DNA of 64,000 nucleotides, from the NCBI GenBank assembly GCA_020558355.1, contig JAJCKG010000002.1:186001-250000 (forward strand), read 5' to 3'. Origin of the DNA: a bacterium 210820-DFI.6.37. Its GTDB lineage: Bacteria > Bacillota > Clostridia > Peptostreptococcales > Anaerovoracaceae. The translations under genes were made by a program, and so were the position numbers. Under the pieces are notes generated by a model, which did no database searches, was not told where the DNA came from, and saw nothing but the letters and a program-made list of their open reading frames with translations. Every line of letters begins with the position of its first letter. The first letter of the stretch is position 1. Shown in pieces: positions 32,802 to 41,323 of this stretch.

Positions 32802-34736
32802 ATGAAAATTCCCAAATATATAATAAGCATCCTGCTGATTGCGGCTTCCATGCTGTTTATCGGAGAAACCTACGTCTGGAATCTCAGCGAGTTTGAGTCG
32901 CAATATACATCTGTAACGTTTTATCCGCAGAAGGGAGTATCCCAGGTCAAGATGATTGAGGATATATATGGTGCCGCGGAAGACAATCAAGTGCTGGTCT
33001 TTGTCGTTTTACATTCTGTTGAAAGCAATCTGTCAGAGACCATTGACGTGTATGGAACAGAGGGGACAAAAACATTTTTACGGCAAGATATTGGTCTGAA
33101 GGGACAGCAGTACCACAGCCTTTTTCTGGGAGAAATCAATGTACGAATTGCTTCACTTCATAATCTTCCAGATGTAAAAGAGGCGGAACATTATCAGGTT
33201 GTAGGGGACGCGCGGGATATCGTAAATTTTAAAAAAAATCTGGTCAATGAATACGCGGGGGCCTTTCCCAAGGAAGGACGAGAACCTTTTAACAGCAAAT
33301 TTAATATACTGGCTGTCTGGTGGCTTACATTTCTTTTACTGATTCTGCTGACAATTTATCAGGTTCTGCTGACCAAAAAGGAAATGGTTATTCGCCTTGT
33401 TTCAGGGGAAAATTTATTGGTTTATATCCGAAACCAGATTCTTGCGGAGAATGGATTTTATATAAGTATATTTGCGGTCTCTTTTTTTGTTTTAAAACAG
33501 TTCACAAATGTAACCTGGCATTTGACTCTATCGGTGGCATGTATGGTGTTCTTTTTAATTGTAAATTCTTTATGCTTTCTTTATTTGAAATATACGGATT
33601 ATAAGAGGGATATCGGAACAAAGAACAGAGCGGGATCGATATTGAAAATTAGCTATTTTTATAAAACAGTTACGGTTTTTCTTACAGTGCTGATTATGTC
33701 AGGCTGTGCCATGTTGATTGCGGATGGGTATGATTGTTACCAACAGAAAGATTTTTTTGTTAAGCATAAAGAGCAGTCCTATGTGATGGTTTCCCTTATG
33801 GATGACGATTCGGGAGAGAAAGAGCGTCAGCGGAAAAAACAGTTGTACAATATGTTAGATCAGGAGGCGATCTGCGCCCTAGTTGAACTGACGGGGTTTA
33901 ATGGAATTGATACAAACTACGTTTACGCGAATAAGGGGGCTTTAAAGGATTTAAAAGAACAGATTCCGGAGCTTGCGGCAGCAGATGCGGCCGGAGCGTT
34001 GTCAGAAAAAGCCTATATCATTAAACCGGATTCTTACAGTAAAACAGGAAACCGGGAGGATGAAAGTCAGGAGCTTTTATATTCTTATTCTACTGATGAA
34101 AACCTGTCCTTTGAAAGCATTAAGTATAAGAGCACTGTAAAACTTGTTGCGCAAAATGGAGAAAGCGGCGTCTCAAGTAAATTGAAAAAGAACCCTGTAA
34201 TTCTTTTTAACAATAAAGATACTTCGGAGCTGGATGATTATATCTGGCAGGGAACGTTATTTCCTCTTAGCCGCATGCAGTGGAATACATTCCTGCAAGA
34301 AAATGACCTGGAAAAGGAAATTGTGTATAAAACAAACGCGTACGCAAATTACTGTTATCAATGGCAAAAGCTAAAACGAGGTATGCTGCTTGGAATTTTT
34401 CTTGTAACAATTATGCTGTTTATGGAAAGTTTGATTATAAAAGAAACCTTATACTACGAATACCGTATTAATGCGGTAGAATTAGTGCTGAAAAAACTTT
34501 TAGGATATCGGATGATCAGCAGGTATAAAAGACTTCTTATGACCACAATTTTATCGGCAGTCATAGGAATGCTCCTGGGAGCAGTCGTTGGACTGTTTTG
34601 GGGTACGAATAATATAAAATACATTCTTTTAGCGGGAAGTGGTGCGGTTATCCTGGAATTGGCGTTTATGGCTTATTATATTAGAAAGGTTGAATGCTCA
34701 AAAGTACAAAGGATATTGAATGGAGATATGCTGTAA
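32802..34736 (+). CDS. Bacteriocin-associated integral membrane protein (DUF1430 type)
   Basis: A 644-residue protein with an N-terminal membrane segment (residues 7-27), a long external domain, membrane helices near 168-190, 215-270 and 288-310, a second external domain (about 315-520), and C-terminal helices near 528-548 and 575-620. This plan, together with an adjacent ABC ATPase, matches the lactococcin-972-type immunity/export permease. No bacteriocin precursor gene is visible in the flanks. An AAAGGAAAAG site precedes the ATG. Low GC compared with core genes. Confidence 0.72.
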   Translation: MKIPKYIISILLIAASMLFIGETYVWNLSEFESQYTSVTFYPQKGVSQVKMIEDIYGAAEDNQVLVFVVLHSVESNLSETIDVYGTEGTKTFLRQDIGLKGQQYHSLFLGEINVRIASLHNLPDVKEAEHYQVVGDARDIVNFKKNLVNEYAGAFPKEGREPFNSKFNILAVWWLTFLLLILLTIYQVLLTKKEMVIRLVSGENLLVYIRNQILAENGFYISIFAVSFFVLKQFTNVTWHLTLSVACMVFFLIVNSLCFLYLKYTDYKRDIGTKNRAGSILKISYFYKTVTVFLTVLIMSGCAMLIADGYDCYQQKDFFVKHKEQSYVMVSLMDDDSGEKERQRKKQLYNMLDQEAICALVELTGFNGIDTNYVYANKGALKDLKEQIPELAAADAAGALSEKAYIIKPDSYSKTGNREDESQELLYSYSTDENLSFESIKYKSTVKLVAQNGESGVSSKLKKNPVILFNNKDTSELDDYIWQGTLFPLSRMQWNTFLQENDLEKEIVYKTNAYANYCYQWQKLKRGMLLGIFLVTIMLFMESLIIKETLYYEYRINAVELVLKKLLGYRMISRYKRLLMTTILSAVIGMLLGAVVGLFWGTNNIKYILLAGSGAVILELAFMAYYIRKVECSKVQRILNGDML

Positions 34737-34836
34737 AGTATGGTAGGAGATCGTTAAGGTGAAAAAAATTAGGAAAAAGCATAGTTATGTATGAAAAATG
34801 GGATTGCAAGTAATAAAACAGAAAGAGAGATGTGTA

Positions 34837-35478
34837 ATGGAAACGCAAAAAAAGAAGAATATCATTCTAATAGAACATTTGAATAAAGCCTTTGAAGAGC
34901 GTATTTTGTTTCAAGATTACAACCTGAATGTTGAGGACGGGGATTATGTTTCAATAACAGGGCCCAGCGGCTGCGGAAAAACAACCCTTTTAAATATGAT
35001 TGGAGCGTTGGAACCATTGGATTCCGGCAGGATCGTTGTCAATGGAAAGGATATTAGCAATCGAAAAAACAGACTTGCGTATTACAGCGATATAGTTGGA
35101 TTTTTGTTCCAGAATTTTGTTTTAATTGAAAACAAAACCGTAGAACAAAATCTTGAGCTGATAAAAGCGGAAAACCGTTCCGGTATTACGATTCAACAGG
35201 CTTTAAGTGCGGTAGGTCTGCCAGATAAAAGAGACAGCAAAGTGTATACTTTATCTGGCGGAGAGCAGCAAAGAGTCGCACTGGCGCGTCTTTTAATAAA
35301 AAAGTGCAAAGTCATCCTGGCCGATGAGCCGACCGGGTCTCTTGATAAAAAGAACGCTGATATCGTAATGTATTTATTAGAAAAGCTAAACGCCATGGGA
35401 AAAACTGTGCTTCTGGTAAGTCATGATCCAGAGGTCATCAAACGGGGAAACCGCCTGCTCCGGCTTTCCGCAATATGA
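34837..35478 (+). CDS. ABC ATPase of the lactococcin-972 export/immunity group
   Basis: A 213-residue ABC nucleotide-binding protein with Walker A GPSGCGKTT near residue 38, signature LSGGEQQR near 133, Walker B VILADEPTG near 153 and H-loop LLVSHD near 188. I start it at ATG 34837 (GAAAGAGAG upstream), not at 34798. Coming straight after a DUF1430 membrane protein, it should form a transporter with it. The gap between them (34737-34836) holds only a 12-codon GTG frame at 34759-34794 (MKKIRKKHSYV). Confidence 0.88.
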   Translation: METQKKKNIILIEHLNKAFEERILFQDYNLNVEDGDYVSITGPSGCGKTTLLNMIGALEPLDSGRIVVNGKDISNRKNRLAYYSDIVGFLFQNFVLIENKTVEQNLELIKAENRSGITIQQALSAVGLPDKRDSKVYTLSGGEQQRVALARLLIKKCKVILADEPTGSLDKKNADIVMYLLEKLNAMGKTVLLVSHDPEVIKRGNRLLRLSAI

Positions 35479-35480
35479 AA

Positions 35481-35556
35481 TGGAGCAGAGGAGACGCCAG
35501 CTGACCAAGTACATGGCCCATGAGATGAAGACGCCGCTTGGCATTAAAAGCTACAG
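35481..35556 (+). pseudogene. Remnant of a sensor histidine kinase (H-box fragment)
   Basis: The frame EMEQRRRQLTKYMAHEMKTP followed by LGIKSYS is the HisKA phospho-acceptor helix of a sensor kinase (H-E-M-K-T-P). It starts at the stop of the ABC ATPase gene and breaks off after about 25 residues; no HATPase domain follows and the sequence runs into the spoIIGA promoter. It is a deletion scar of a kinase that probably regulated this envelope-stress locus. Confidence 0.75.
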
Positions 35557-35601
35557 CGCTTTTCGCGGCTGCTCCAAAAAAAGAAAAAAACCGACATTCC
35601 A

Positions 35602-35636
35602 TTTTGACAAAATGAGACCTTCCTTAGGACTATAAT
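35602..35636 (+). promoter_or_regulatory. spoIIGA-sigE promoter with Spo0A box and long spacer
   Basis: TTGACA (35604-35609) and TATAAT (35631-35636) are separated by 21 bases. TTTTGACAAAA (35602-35612), reverse complement TTTTGTCAAAA, matches the Spo0A box consensus (TTTGTCRAA) and covers the -35. The Bacillus subtilis spoIIG promoter likewise has an over-long spacer and needs Spo0A phosphate. Confidence 0.7.
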
Positions 35637-35668
35637 CGAAAGACAGAAGTTCGAAGGGAGGTTTTTTC

Positions 35669-36553
35669 GTGACCATTTACAGTGAGTATTTATTCCTGGA
35701 AAACTTTATTACAGGCCTTATTATTTTGATTTTGACCGGAAAGCTGTGCGGCCGAAGAACCGGCAGACTGCGTATCATTCTGGGAGCGGCCATGTGCGGA
35801 GCGTATTCTTTTATTTTGTTTGTCCCTCTGGCGGCTCCCGCGGCGCTGGCAGGTAAGCTGGCCTTTTCTCTCGCTGTAATTCTGGCGGTTTTCGGCTACA
35901 GGGGAAAGCGCTGTTACGGAAAAACCGTAGCCGTTTTTTACATAGTCAGCTTTCTCATGGGCGGGATTACCGTAGGGATCATGTATACCGCAAAAGTACC
36001 AGGACTGTCCGCGAACGGAAGTGTTTATCTTCACGGAATTACATACCTTCAAGTCGCGGCGGGTATTCTGGTGACCTGGGTAACTGGCAGCTGGCTTGCG
36101 GAGTTTATCAGGGGAAAACTGCAGAAAGAGAAAGTTTTTACTGATATGGAAGTGGAAATTGCGGAAAAAAAGTGGAAGCTGAGAGCCTTTGTCGATACCG
36201 GAAACTTTTTGCGGGATCCGGTTTCGGGATATCCAGCAGCCGTGCTTTCCGCTTCCGCGGGCCGGTGTATTGTAAATGAAGTCGGAGAAAAGCTCCTGCC
36301 GCGCGTCTGTCTGATCCCCTACAGCTCAGTAGGGAAAAAGGGGATCCTGCAGGGGATACGCCCGGACCGCGTTACGGTTTCGGGGAAAGAAATGGAACAT
36401 ATTGTTTTAGCCATCAGTAAGGAGGACTTTACAAGCTGGAAGGAAGGGGAACGCTATGAAGTCCTGCTGCAGCAGCAGATTCTGGAGGAAGGAGAATTCG
36501 AGGATGCAGAAATCTTGGGTTTTAAGAAACAAGCTGGTTTTGGAGAATGTTAA
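35669..36553 (+). CDS. spoIIGA: Pro-sigma-E processing peptidase
   Basis: A 294-residue membrane aspartic protease that cleaves the pro-sequence from sigma-E in the mother cell. Five hydrophobic segments fill residues 1-145, and the protease domain has the catalytic motif FVDTGN with Asp176. The start is GTG at 35669, with GAAGGGAGG upstream. The 3' end overlaps sigE by about 50 bases, the usual arrangement. The promoter carries a Spo0A box. Confidence 0.93.
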   Translation: MTIYSEYLFLENFITGLIILILTGKLCGRRTGRLRIILGAAMCGAYSFILFVPLAAPAALAGKLAFSLAVILAVFGYRGKRCYGKTVAVFYIVSFLMGGITVGIMYTAKVPGLSANGSVYLHGITYLQVAAGILVTWVTGSWLAEFIRGKLQKEKVFTDMEVEIAEKKWKLRAFVDTGNFLRDPVSGYPAAVLSASAGRCIVNEVGEKLLPRVCLIPYSSVGKKGILQGIRPDRVTVSGKEMEHIVLAISKEDFTSWKEGERYEVLLQQQILEEGEFEDAEILGFKKQAGFGEC

Positions 36554-37250
36554 ACAGGCGGTCAGACGGTTTATCGGCATAGAAGTACGTCAGGAGTTTC
36601 CTGATATTCATTATATTGGGGGAAGCGATGTACTGCCGCCGCCGCTTGATCCGGAAGAAGAACATAAAGCGCTGAAAGCGTTTATGGAAGGAAGTGAAGA
36701 GGCAAGAGCCCTGCTCATTGAGCATAACCTCAGACTGGTAGTATACATAGCGAAAAAGTTTGAGAATGCCGGAGTCAATGTGGAGGATCTGATTTCCATC
36801 GGCACCATTGGCCTTATTAAGGCAGTCAATACTTTTAAAATGGATAAAAACATCAAGCTGGCCACCTATGCTTCCCGATGCATCGAAAATGAGATCCTCA
36901 TGTATCTGCGGCGCAACAGTAAGACAAAAGGGGATGTGTCTTTGGATGAACCCCTCAATGTGGACTGGGATGGAAATGAGCTACTGCTTTCCGATATTCT
37001 GGGAACCGAAAACGATGTGGTCTATACCCATATCGAAGAAGAAGTCAACAAGAGCCTTTTGGACTATGCCATGAACAAGCTGTCTCTTCGGGAAAAGGAG
37101 ATTATGGAAATGCGGTTCGGGCTGGTCAGCGGAAAGGAAATGACCCAAAAGGAAGTGGCTGACCGGATGGGGATATCCCAGTCCTATATTTCCAGGCTGG
37201 AAAAAAAGATTATCGGGAGGCTTCGAAGAGAAATCAAAAAACTGGGGTGA
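36504..37250 (+). CDS. sigE: Sporulation sigma factor sigma-E
   Basis: A 248-residue early mother-cell sigma factor made as an inactive precursor. The pro-sequence is about residues 1-38, ending near [14 protein letters not shown], where SpoIIGA cuts. Region 2 contains [29 protein letters not shown] and [16 protein letters not shown]; region 4 ends [19 protein letters not shown]. The ATG at 36504 has AAGGAG ten bases upstream; the longer frame starting at 36456 lies inside spoIIGA and adds non-homologous residues. Confidence 0.97.
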   Translation: MQKSWVLRNKLVLENVKQAVRRFIGIEVRQEFPDIHYIGGSDVLPPPLDPEEEHKALKAFMEGSEEARALLIEHNLRLVVYIAKKFENAGVNVEDLISIGTIGLIKAVNTFKMDKNIKLATYASRCIENEILMYLRRNSKTKGDVSLDEPLNVDWDGNELLLSDILGTENDVVYTHIEEEVNKSLLDYAMNKLSLREKEIMEMRFGLVSGKEMTQKEVADRMGISQSYISRLEKKIIGRLRREIKKLG

Positions 37251-37341
37251 AACTCTCTCAACCTGTCAAAGCATAATTTTTATTGCTTCTGCGGCAAGGG
37301 CGTGATATAGTATTCTTTTAAAAGAAAAGGGGGGACAGGGT

Positions 37342-37911
37342 TTGGAGAAAGTACTGCTGATATCAAAAAACGGAAAGACGAAAACGTCCTTGCAGGCCTA
37401 CCTGATGGATAACGGCGATGTGGAGCTGACAACGGTGACCAGGGGAGCGATTGCCAGGGAAGTTCTGCTGAATACCTCCTATGATCTGCTTATTATCAAC
37501 AGCCCTCTGGAAGATGAGTTCGGAGATGAACTGGCGGCGCTGGCTTCCATGAAAACCCGATCCGGCGTAATTATTCTGATTAAAAATTCGCTGATCGACA
37601 GCAAGGCGGCTAAAATGGAAAAGGCCGGCGTTATGGTCGTGGGAAAGCCTGTGATCCGCGGAATTTTATCCCAGGCCATTAAATTCGCTCAGGTGGCGAA
37701 AAACAGAATTATCACGCTGCAGGAGGAAAACATAAAGCTGCAGGACCGCCTGGATCAGATTAAGCTGATAAACCGGGCAAAATGGGTGCTGGTAAAGTAT
37801 CTGAATATGACGGAGGATCAGGCCCATAAATACATAGAGCAGCAGGCGATGGAACGAAGAATATCAAAGGGAATGGTAGCGAGGAAGGTTCTGGCTGCCT
37901 ATGAACAGTAA
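37342..37911 (+). CDS. ANTAR-domain RNA-binding antiterminator with degenerate receiver
   Basis: A 189-residue protein. Residues 1-118 have a CheY-like fold, but the phospho-acceptor Asp position is Asn53 (DLLIINSP) and the acidic pair near the N-terminus is missing; only the Lys of VVGKP remains. A coiled coil follows, then the ANTAR domain at about 133-188 (RAKWVLVKYLNMTEDQAHKYIEQQAM), which binds paired hexaloop hairpins in nascent RNA and blocks terminators. The start is TTG at 37342 with GGGGGGACAGG upstream. Such regulators are often beside glutamine synthetase in Clostridia; glnN lies 1.1 kb away and has a terminator in its leader. Confidence 0.88.
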   Translation: MEKVLLISKNGKTKTSLQAYLMDNGDVELTTVTRGAIAREVLLNTSYDLLIINSPLEDEFGDELAALASMKTRSGVIILIKNSLIDSKAAKMEKAGVMVVGKPVIRGILSQAIKFAQVAKNRIITLQEENIKLQDRLDQIKLINRAKWVLVKYLNMTEDQAHKYIEQQAMERRISKGMVARKVLAAYEQ

Positions 37912-37914
37912 AGG

Positions 37915-37943
37915 TTGACAAATATTGGATGATGGTATAAAAT
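37915..37943 (+). promoter_or_regulatory. Promoter of the Rpn-family gene
   Basis: TTGACA (37915-37920), 17 bases, TAAAAT (37938-37943), immediately after the ANTAR gene stop. Confidence 0.65.
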
Positions 37944-37981
37944 GTAATTGAATCAAAAAAATACCAGACAAGGAGGCCAGT

Positions 37982-38902
37982 ATGAAGCAACCACCGAATC
38001 AATTTAACTGTATTAGGGAACCCCTGACCAGCGATCTGATCTTCAAGGCTGTTTACGGTCAGGATAATCCAAAAAGCAAGGCGGCTCTCATCGCCATGCT
38101 GAATTTGGTTTTAGAGCGAAAGGAGGATCCCATTACTGATCTGGCATATAAAAATCCTTTTTCTATCGAAGATATGATCCAGAATAAGGCTATTGTCATG
38201 GATATACGGGCGGAGACCAGCGCGGGAGAACTGCTGGATATCGAAATGCAGATGGATACCAGAGGGGACTTCGTCAATCGGATCATTATTTACGGCTGCA
38301 AAATGGCCTCCAAAGGATTGGAACGCGGGGAGAAATATGCTAAAATGAAAAAAAGCATCCTTGTTACCTTTGCGGGAACGAAGATGTTCACAGAGGAAGA
38401 ATCAGTCCATACTATGTTTACCCTGAAAGAGCGGATTACCAACCGGGAATTGTCAAAGATCCTGCAGTTTCACTTTATCGACCTGGAAAAGATTCCATGG
38501 AAAGAGAAACGGCCCCAAGAGCTTTCGGAGCTGGAGAAGTTTGGAGCTTATCTGAGATGCAGCGGAAACCCGGAGCGGCAGGATTACGTGGAGGAACTGG
38601 TTCGTACAGGAGGAGAGGTGATATCCATGACAGACGAGCTGCTGAAAAAGGTCAGTGAAGATGAGAGACTGCGGGAAGCCAGGTGGGACCGGGAGCGGTA
38701 CGAGTTGGATCATGCCCTGCGGGAGACAGAGGCTCTGGAACGGGGATTAGAACAGGGGTTAAAACAGGGACGAAGCGAAGGAAAACGGGCGCTGAAGGAA
38801 AATCAGAGGGAGATTGCTTTAAAAATGAAGCGGATCGGTATGACCTTTAATGAAATTTGTCAGTGTACCGGCCTGAGCAAAGAAGAGATCGAAGCTTTAT
38901 AA
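37982..38902 (+). CDS. Rpn-family PD-(D/E)XK nuclease (transposase-like)
   Basis: A 306-residue protein of the Rpn/PDDEXK_2 family, whose E. coli members are recombination-promoting DNases and anti-phage factors. The nuclease core is MDIRAETSAGELLDIEMQM near residues 70-88 (D and E-x-Q), preceded by the family opening PLTSDLIFKAVYG. The C-terminus has a charged repeat-like stretch (ERGLEQGLKQGRSEGKRAL), a variable tail common in these genes. It has its own promoter and AAGGAGG, and interrupts the usual neighbourhood of the ANTAR regulator and glnN, so it is probably a mobile or acquired gene. Confidence 0.85.
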   Translation: MKQPPNQFNCIREPLTSDLIFKAVYGQDNPKSKAALIAMLNLVLERKEDPITDLAYKNPFSIEDMIQNKAIVMDIRAETSAGELLDIEMQMDTRGDFVNRIIIYGCKMASKGLERGEKYAKMKKSILVTFAGTKMFTEEESVHTMFTLKERITNRELSKILQFHFIDLEKIPWKEKRPQELSELEKFGAYLRCSGNPERQDYVEELVRTGGEVISMTDELLKKVSEDERLREARWDRERYELDHALRETEALERGLEQGLKQGRSEGKRALKENQREIALKMKRIGMTFNEICQCTGLSKEEIEAL

Positions 38903-38952
38903 GGGTAAAACCAGATGATTTGCTGTGAAAAGCGCGGCATGGATTATAAATC

Positions 38953-38987
38953 AAAACAGGGGACGCCTAATCAGCATCCCCTGTTTT
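38953..38987. terminator. Bidirectional terminator between Rpn gene and glnN
   Basis: AAAACAGGGGA (38953-38963) pairs with TCCCCTGTTTT (38977-38987). The A and T tracts let it serve both convergent genes. Confidence 0.85.
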
Positions 38988-39001
38988 GCTAAGAATATAT
39001 A

Positions 39002-41086
39002 TTAAGTAAAGAGAAGATCGCCATAAGTAGGCATAGGCCAGTATTTTCTGGCCGTGCTCAGTTCCAGTTCGTCTGCCAGAGCGCGGATCTCCCGCATGGC
39101 GGGGATCACCTTCCCGCAGAAAAACTGAGCTGTCAATTCGTTTGTGTCAAATTCATTCACATCAATCAAAAGCTGCCGCAAATCCTGGATCCGGTCATAA
39201 AGACTGTCGCAGAGAGAAGATAGCGATGTGATGAGGCTGACTTCCATCCGGCAGGCCGCGTCTTTTGCCGCGGCTTTCTTACTGACAACCGTATCGGAAA
39301 GAGCCTGGATATAAGCGGATACCGCCGGCAGAATATCTTTGCCTGCCATATCCAGCATAGTCAGGGCCTCAATATTGATCAGCTTGCAGTATTCTTCATA
39401 TAAAATTTCCTGTCTTGCTTCCAGCTCCACCCGGGAGAAAACCCTGTGGGTACGGAACAGATCGATATTTTTATCAGAAGTGAAAAAAGGCAGCGCGTCC
39501 ACTGTAGAGCGCAGGTTCAAAAGCCCTCGTCCTTCCGCTTCCCGAACCCATTCTTCCGAATAGTTGTTTCCATTAAAAATAACGCGCTTATGCTCCAGGT
39601 ATGTTTTCCTGATGAGCTCTCTCGCGGAGGCCTCTACATCCTCCGCTTTTTCCAGTATATCAGCAAAATCCATCAGAGCGTCCGCTGTGATTGTGTTGAG
39701 CATATAGACCGGACAGGCCACTGAGGTCATGGAACCGGCCATACGGAATTCGAATCGGCTTCCTGTAAACGCGAAAGGCGAAGTACGGTTCCGGTCTGTC
39801 GTATCCTTTTTAATATCCGGAAGGACGCTGACCCCGGTATCCATCATGCGGGGCCGCTTTGGAATTTCCGTTTTCCCCTGAGCCACAGCTTCCAGCACTT
39901 CCATAAGATCATCTCCAAGGAAGATAGAAATAATGGCAGGAGGAGCTTCGTTGCCCCCAAGACGGTGATCATTGCTGGGACTTGCCACAGAGATCCGTAG
40001 AAGATCCTGATATTTATCTACCCCTTTAATGACCGCGCATAAAAACAGGAGAAACCGCGTATTGGTTATGGGCGATTTACCTGGCTTTAACAGGTTTTCC
40101 CCCTGATCGGTTGCCATGGACCAGTTGATGTGCTTGCCGCTTCCATTGATTCCGGCAAAGGGCTTTTCGTGGAGAAGGCAGGTAAGATTATGCCGCTCCG
40201 CTACTTTTTTCATCATTTCCATAGTGATCTGGTTGTGGTCGGAGGCAATGTTGGAGCTGCTGTAGATGGGAGCCAGCTCGTGCTGGGAAGGCGCCACCTC
40301 GTTATGCTCAGTGCTGGCCAGCACTCCCAGCTTCCACAGCTCCTGGTTCAGGTCTTCCATATAAGCCGCGATCCGGGGCTTGATAGCGCCGAAATAATGG
40401 TCTTCCAGTTCCTGCGTTTTCGGCGGCTTCGCGCCCAGCAGAGTCCTGCCGCAGAATACCAGATCTTTTCTCTGCTCATATAATTCCTTTGGAATCAGAA
40501 AATACTCCTGCTCCGGTCCTACCGTTGTAATGACCCGCCTGGCGTCGCTGCCGAACAGCTTCAGGATACGCAGCGCCTGGGTGTTGATGGCTTCGCCGGA
40601 TAAGAGAAGCGGTGTCTTTTTATCTAACGCCTCTCCGCCGTAAGAGCAGAACGCGGTGGGGATGCAAAGCGTGTTTTCCTTTATAAACACATAGGAGCTG
40701 GGATCCCAGGCCGTATAGCCCCGGGCTTCAAAGGTGGCCCGGATGCCTCCGGAGGGAAAGCTGGAAGCGTCCGGTTCTCCTTTGATCAGCTCTTTTCCGG
40801 AAAAATTCATCAGCACGCCGCCTTCAGCATCCGGCGTCATAAAGCTGTCGTGCTTTTCCGCTGTGACTCCAGTCATAGGCTGGAACCAGTGGGTAAAATG
40901 GGTGGCGCCTTTGCTCAGGGCCCAGTCCTTCATGGCGGACGCGATGACATTTGCCACACCTGGTTCCAGGTCGGTTCCATCGCTGATATGCTGCTTTAAT
41001 GCCGCATAAGCATCCTTTGGCAGCTTTTCTTTCATGACAGCGTCGTTAAAAACCATGCTGCCGAAAATCTCTGATATTTTATTCAT
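39002..41086 (-). CDS. glnN: Glutamine synthetase type III
   Basis: A 694-residue ATP-dependent enzyme that makes glutamine from glutamate and ammonia. The length and the motifs ([76 protein letters not shown]) are those of the GSIII family, not of the ~450-residue GSI. I use the ATG at 41084-41086 with AGGAGG nine bases upstream. It should capture the ammonia released by the urease and amidohydrolase encoded in this window. The leader contains a terminator and a hexaloop hairpin, pointing to control by the nearby ANTAR protein. Confidence 0.95.
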   Translation of the reverse strand: MNKISEIFGSMVFNDAVMKEKLPKDAYAALKQHISDGTDLEPGVANVIASAMKDWALSKGATHFTHWFQPMTGVTAEKHDSFMTPDAEGGVLMNFSGKELIKGEPDASSFPSGGIRATFEARGYTAWDPSSYVFIKENTLCIPTAFCSYGGEALDKKTPLLLSGEAINTQALRILKLFGSDARRVITTVGPEQEYFLIPKELYEQRKDLVFCGRTLLGAKPPKTQELEDHYFGAIKPRIAAYMEDLNQELWKLGVLASTEHNEVAPSQHELAPIYSSSNIASDHNQITMEMMKKVAERHNLTCLLHEKPFAGINGSGKHINWSMATDQGENLLKPGKSPITNTRFLLFLCAVIKGVDKYQDLLRISVASPSNDHRLGGNEAPPAIISIFLGDDLMEVLEAVAQGKTEIPKRPRMMDTGVSVLPDIKKDTTDRNRTSPFAFTGSRFEFRMAGSMTSVACPVYMLNTITADALMDFADILEKAEDVEASARELIRKTYLEHKRVIFNGNNYSEEWVREAEGRGLLNLRSTVDALPFFTSDKNIDLFRTHRVFSRVELEARQEILYEEYCKLINIEALTMLDMAGKDILPAVSAYIQALSDTVVSKKAAAKDAACRMEVSLITSLSSLCDSLYDRIQDLRQLLIDVNEFDTNELTAQFFCGKVIPAMREIRALADELELSTARKYWPMPTYGDLLFT

Positions 41087-41129
41087 AAACAATACCTCCT
41101 GATGTATTATGGATATCGGTGACAGCCAT

Positions 41130-41172
41130 AAAAAAAGACACCACGAGCGTGAAACTCATGGCGCCTTTGCCA
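41130..41172 (-). promoter_or_regulatory. glnN leader attenuator: terminator plus overlapping hexaloop hairpin
   Basis: On the minus strand GGCGCCATGAG pairs with CTCGTGGTGTC (plus 41137-41147 and 41155-41165; 11 pairs including wobbles) and is followed by seven Ts (plus 41130-41136). A second hairpin TGGC-AAAGGC-GCCA (plus 41159-41172) has a six-base loop with A at position 1 and G at position 4, the ANTAR-target pattern, and its 3' arm overlaps the 5' arm of the terminator. The two folds are mutually exclusive. Only one hexaloop is clear, where the usual ANTAR motif has two. Confidence 0.65.
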
Positions 41173-41184
41173 ATTAATGATGCA

Positions 41185-41213
41185 AGTATACTGCGGATTT
41201 TGTTCTGTGTCAA
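41185..41213 (-). promoter_or_regulatory. Promoter of glnN
   Basis: On the minus strand TTGACA (plus 41208-41213), 17 bases, TATACT (plus 41185-41190). The predicted start lies only about ten bases before the hexaloop hairpin. Confidence 0.85.
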
Positions 41214-41230
41214 TGATTTTTTTTATTTTA

Positions 41231-41259
41231 TTGACGATCATTCAAAAAATGGCTATAAT
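41231..41259 (+). promoter_or_regulatory. Promoter of the AAA/DUF4143 gene
   Basis: TTGACG (41231-41236), 17 bases, TATAAT (41254-41259), divergent from the glnN promoter. Confidence 0.75.
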
Positions 41260-41323
41260 AAAATCATAATTCAGTTTAGACGAACCAAAAGCGCTTATAC
41301 TGTAATCGAAGGGAGAGATTGCG

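Noticed and set aside
34759..34794. A 12-codon GTG frame (MKKIRKKHSYV) between the DUF1430 and ABC genes as a bacteriocin precursor
   Set aside because: Lactococcin-972-type precursors are about 90 residues with a signal peptide. This frame is far too short; at most it is a remnant or leader peptide.
37982..38902. Rpn-family gene as a complete insertion sequence
   Set aside because: I saw no terminal inverted repeats or target duplications around it; the family name transposase-like is historical.
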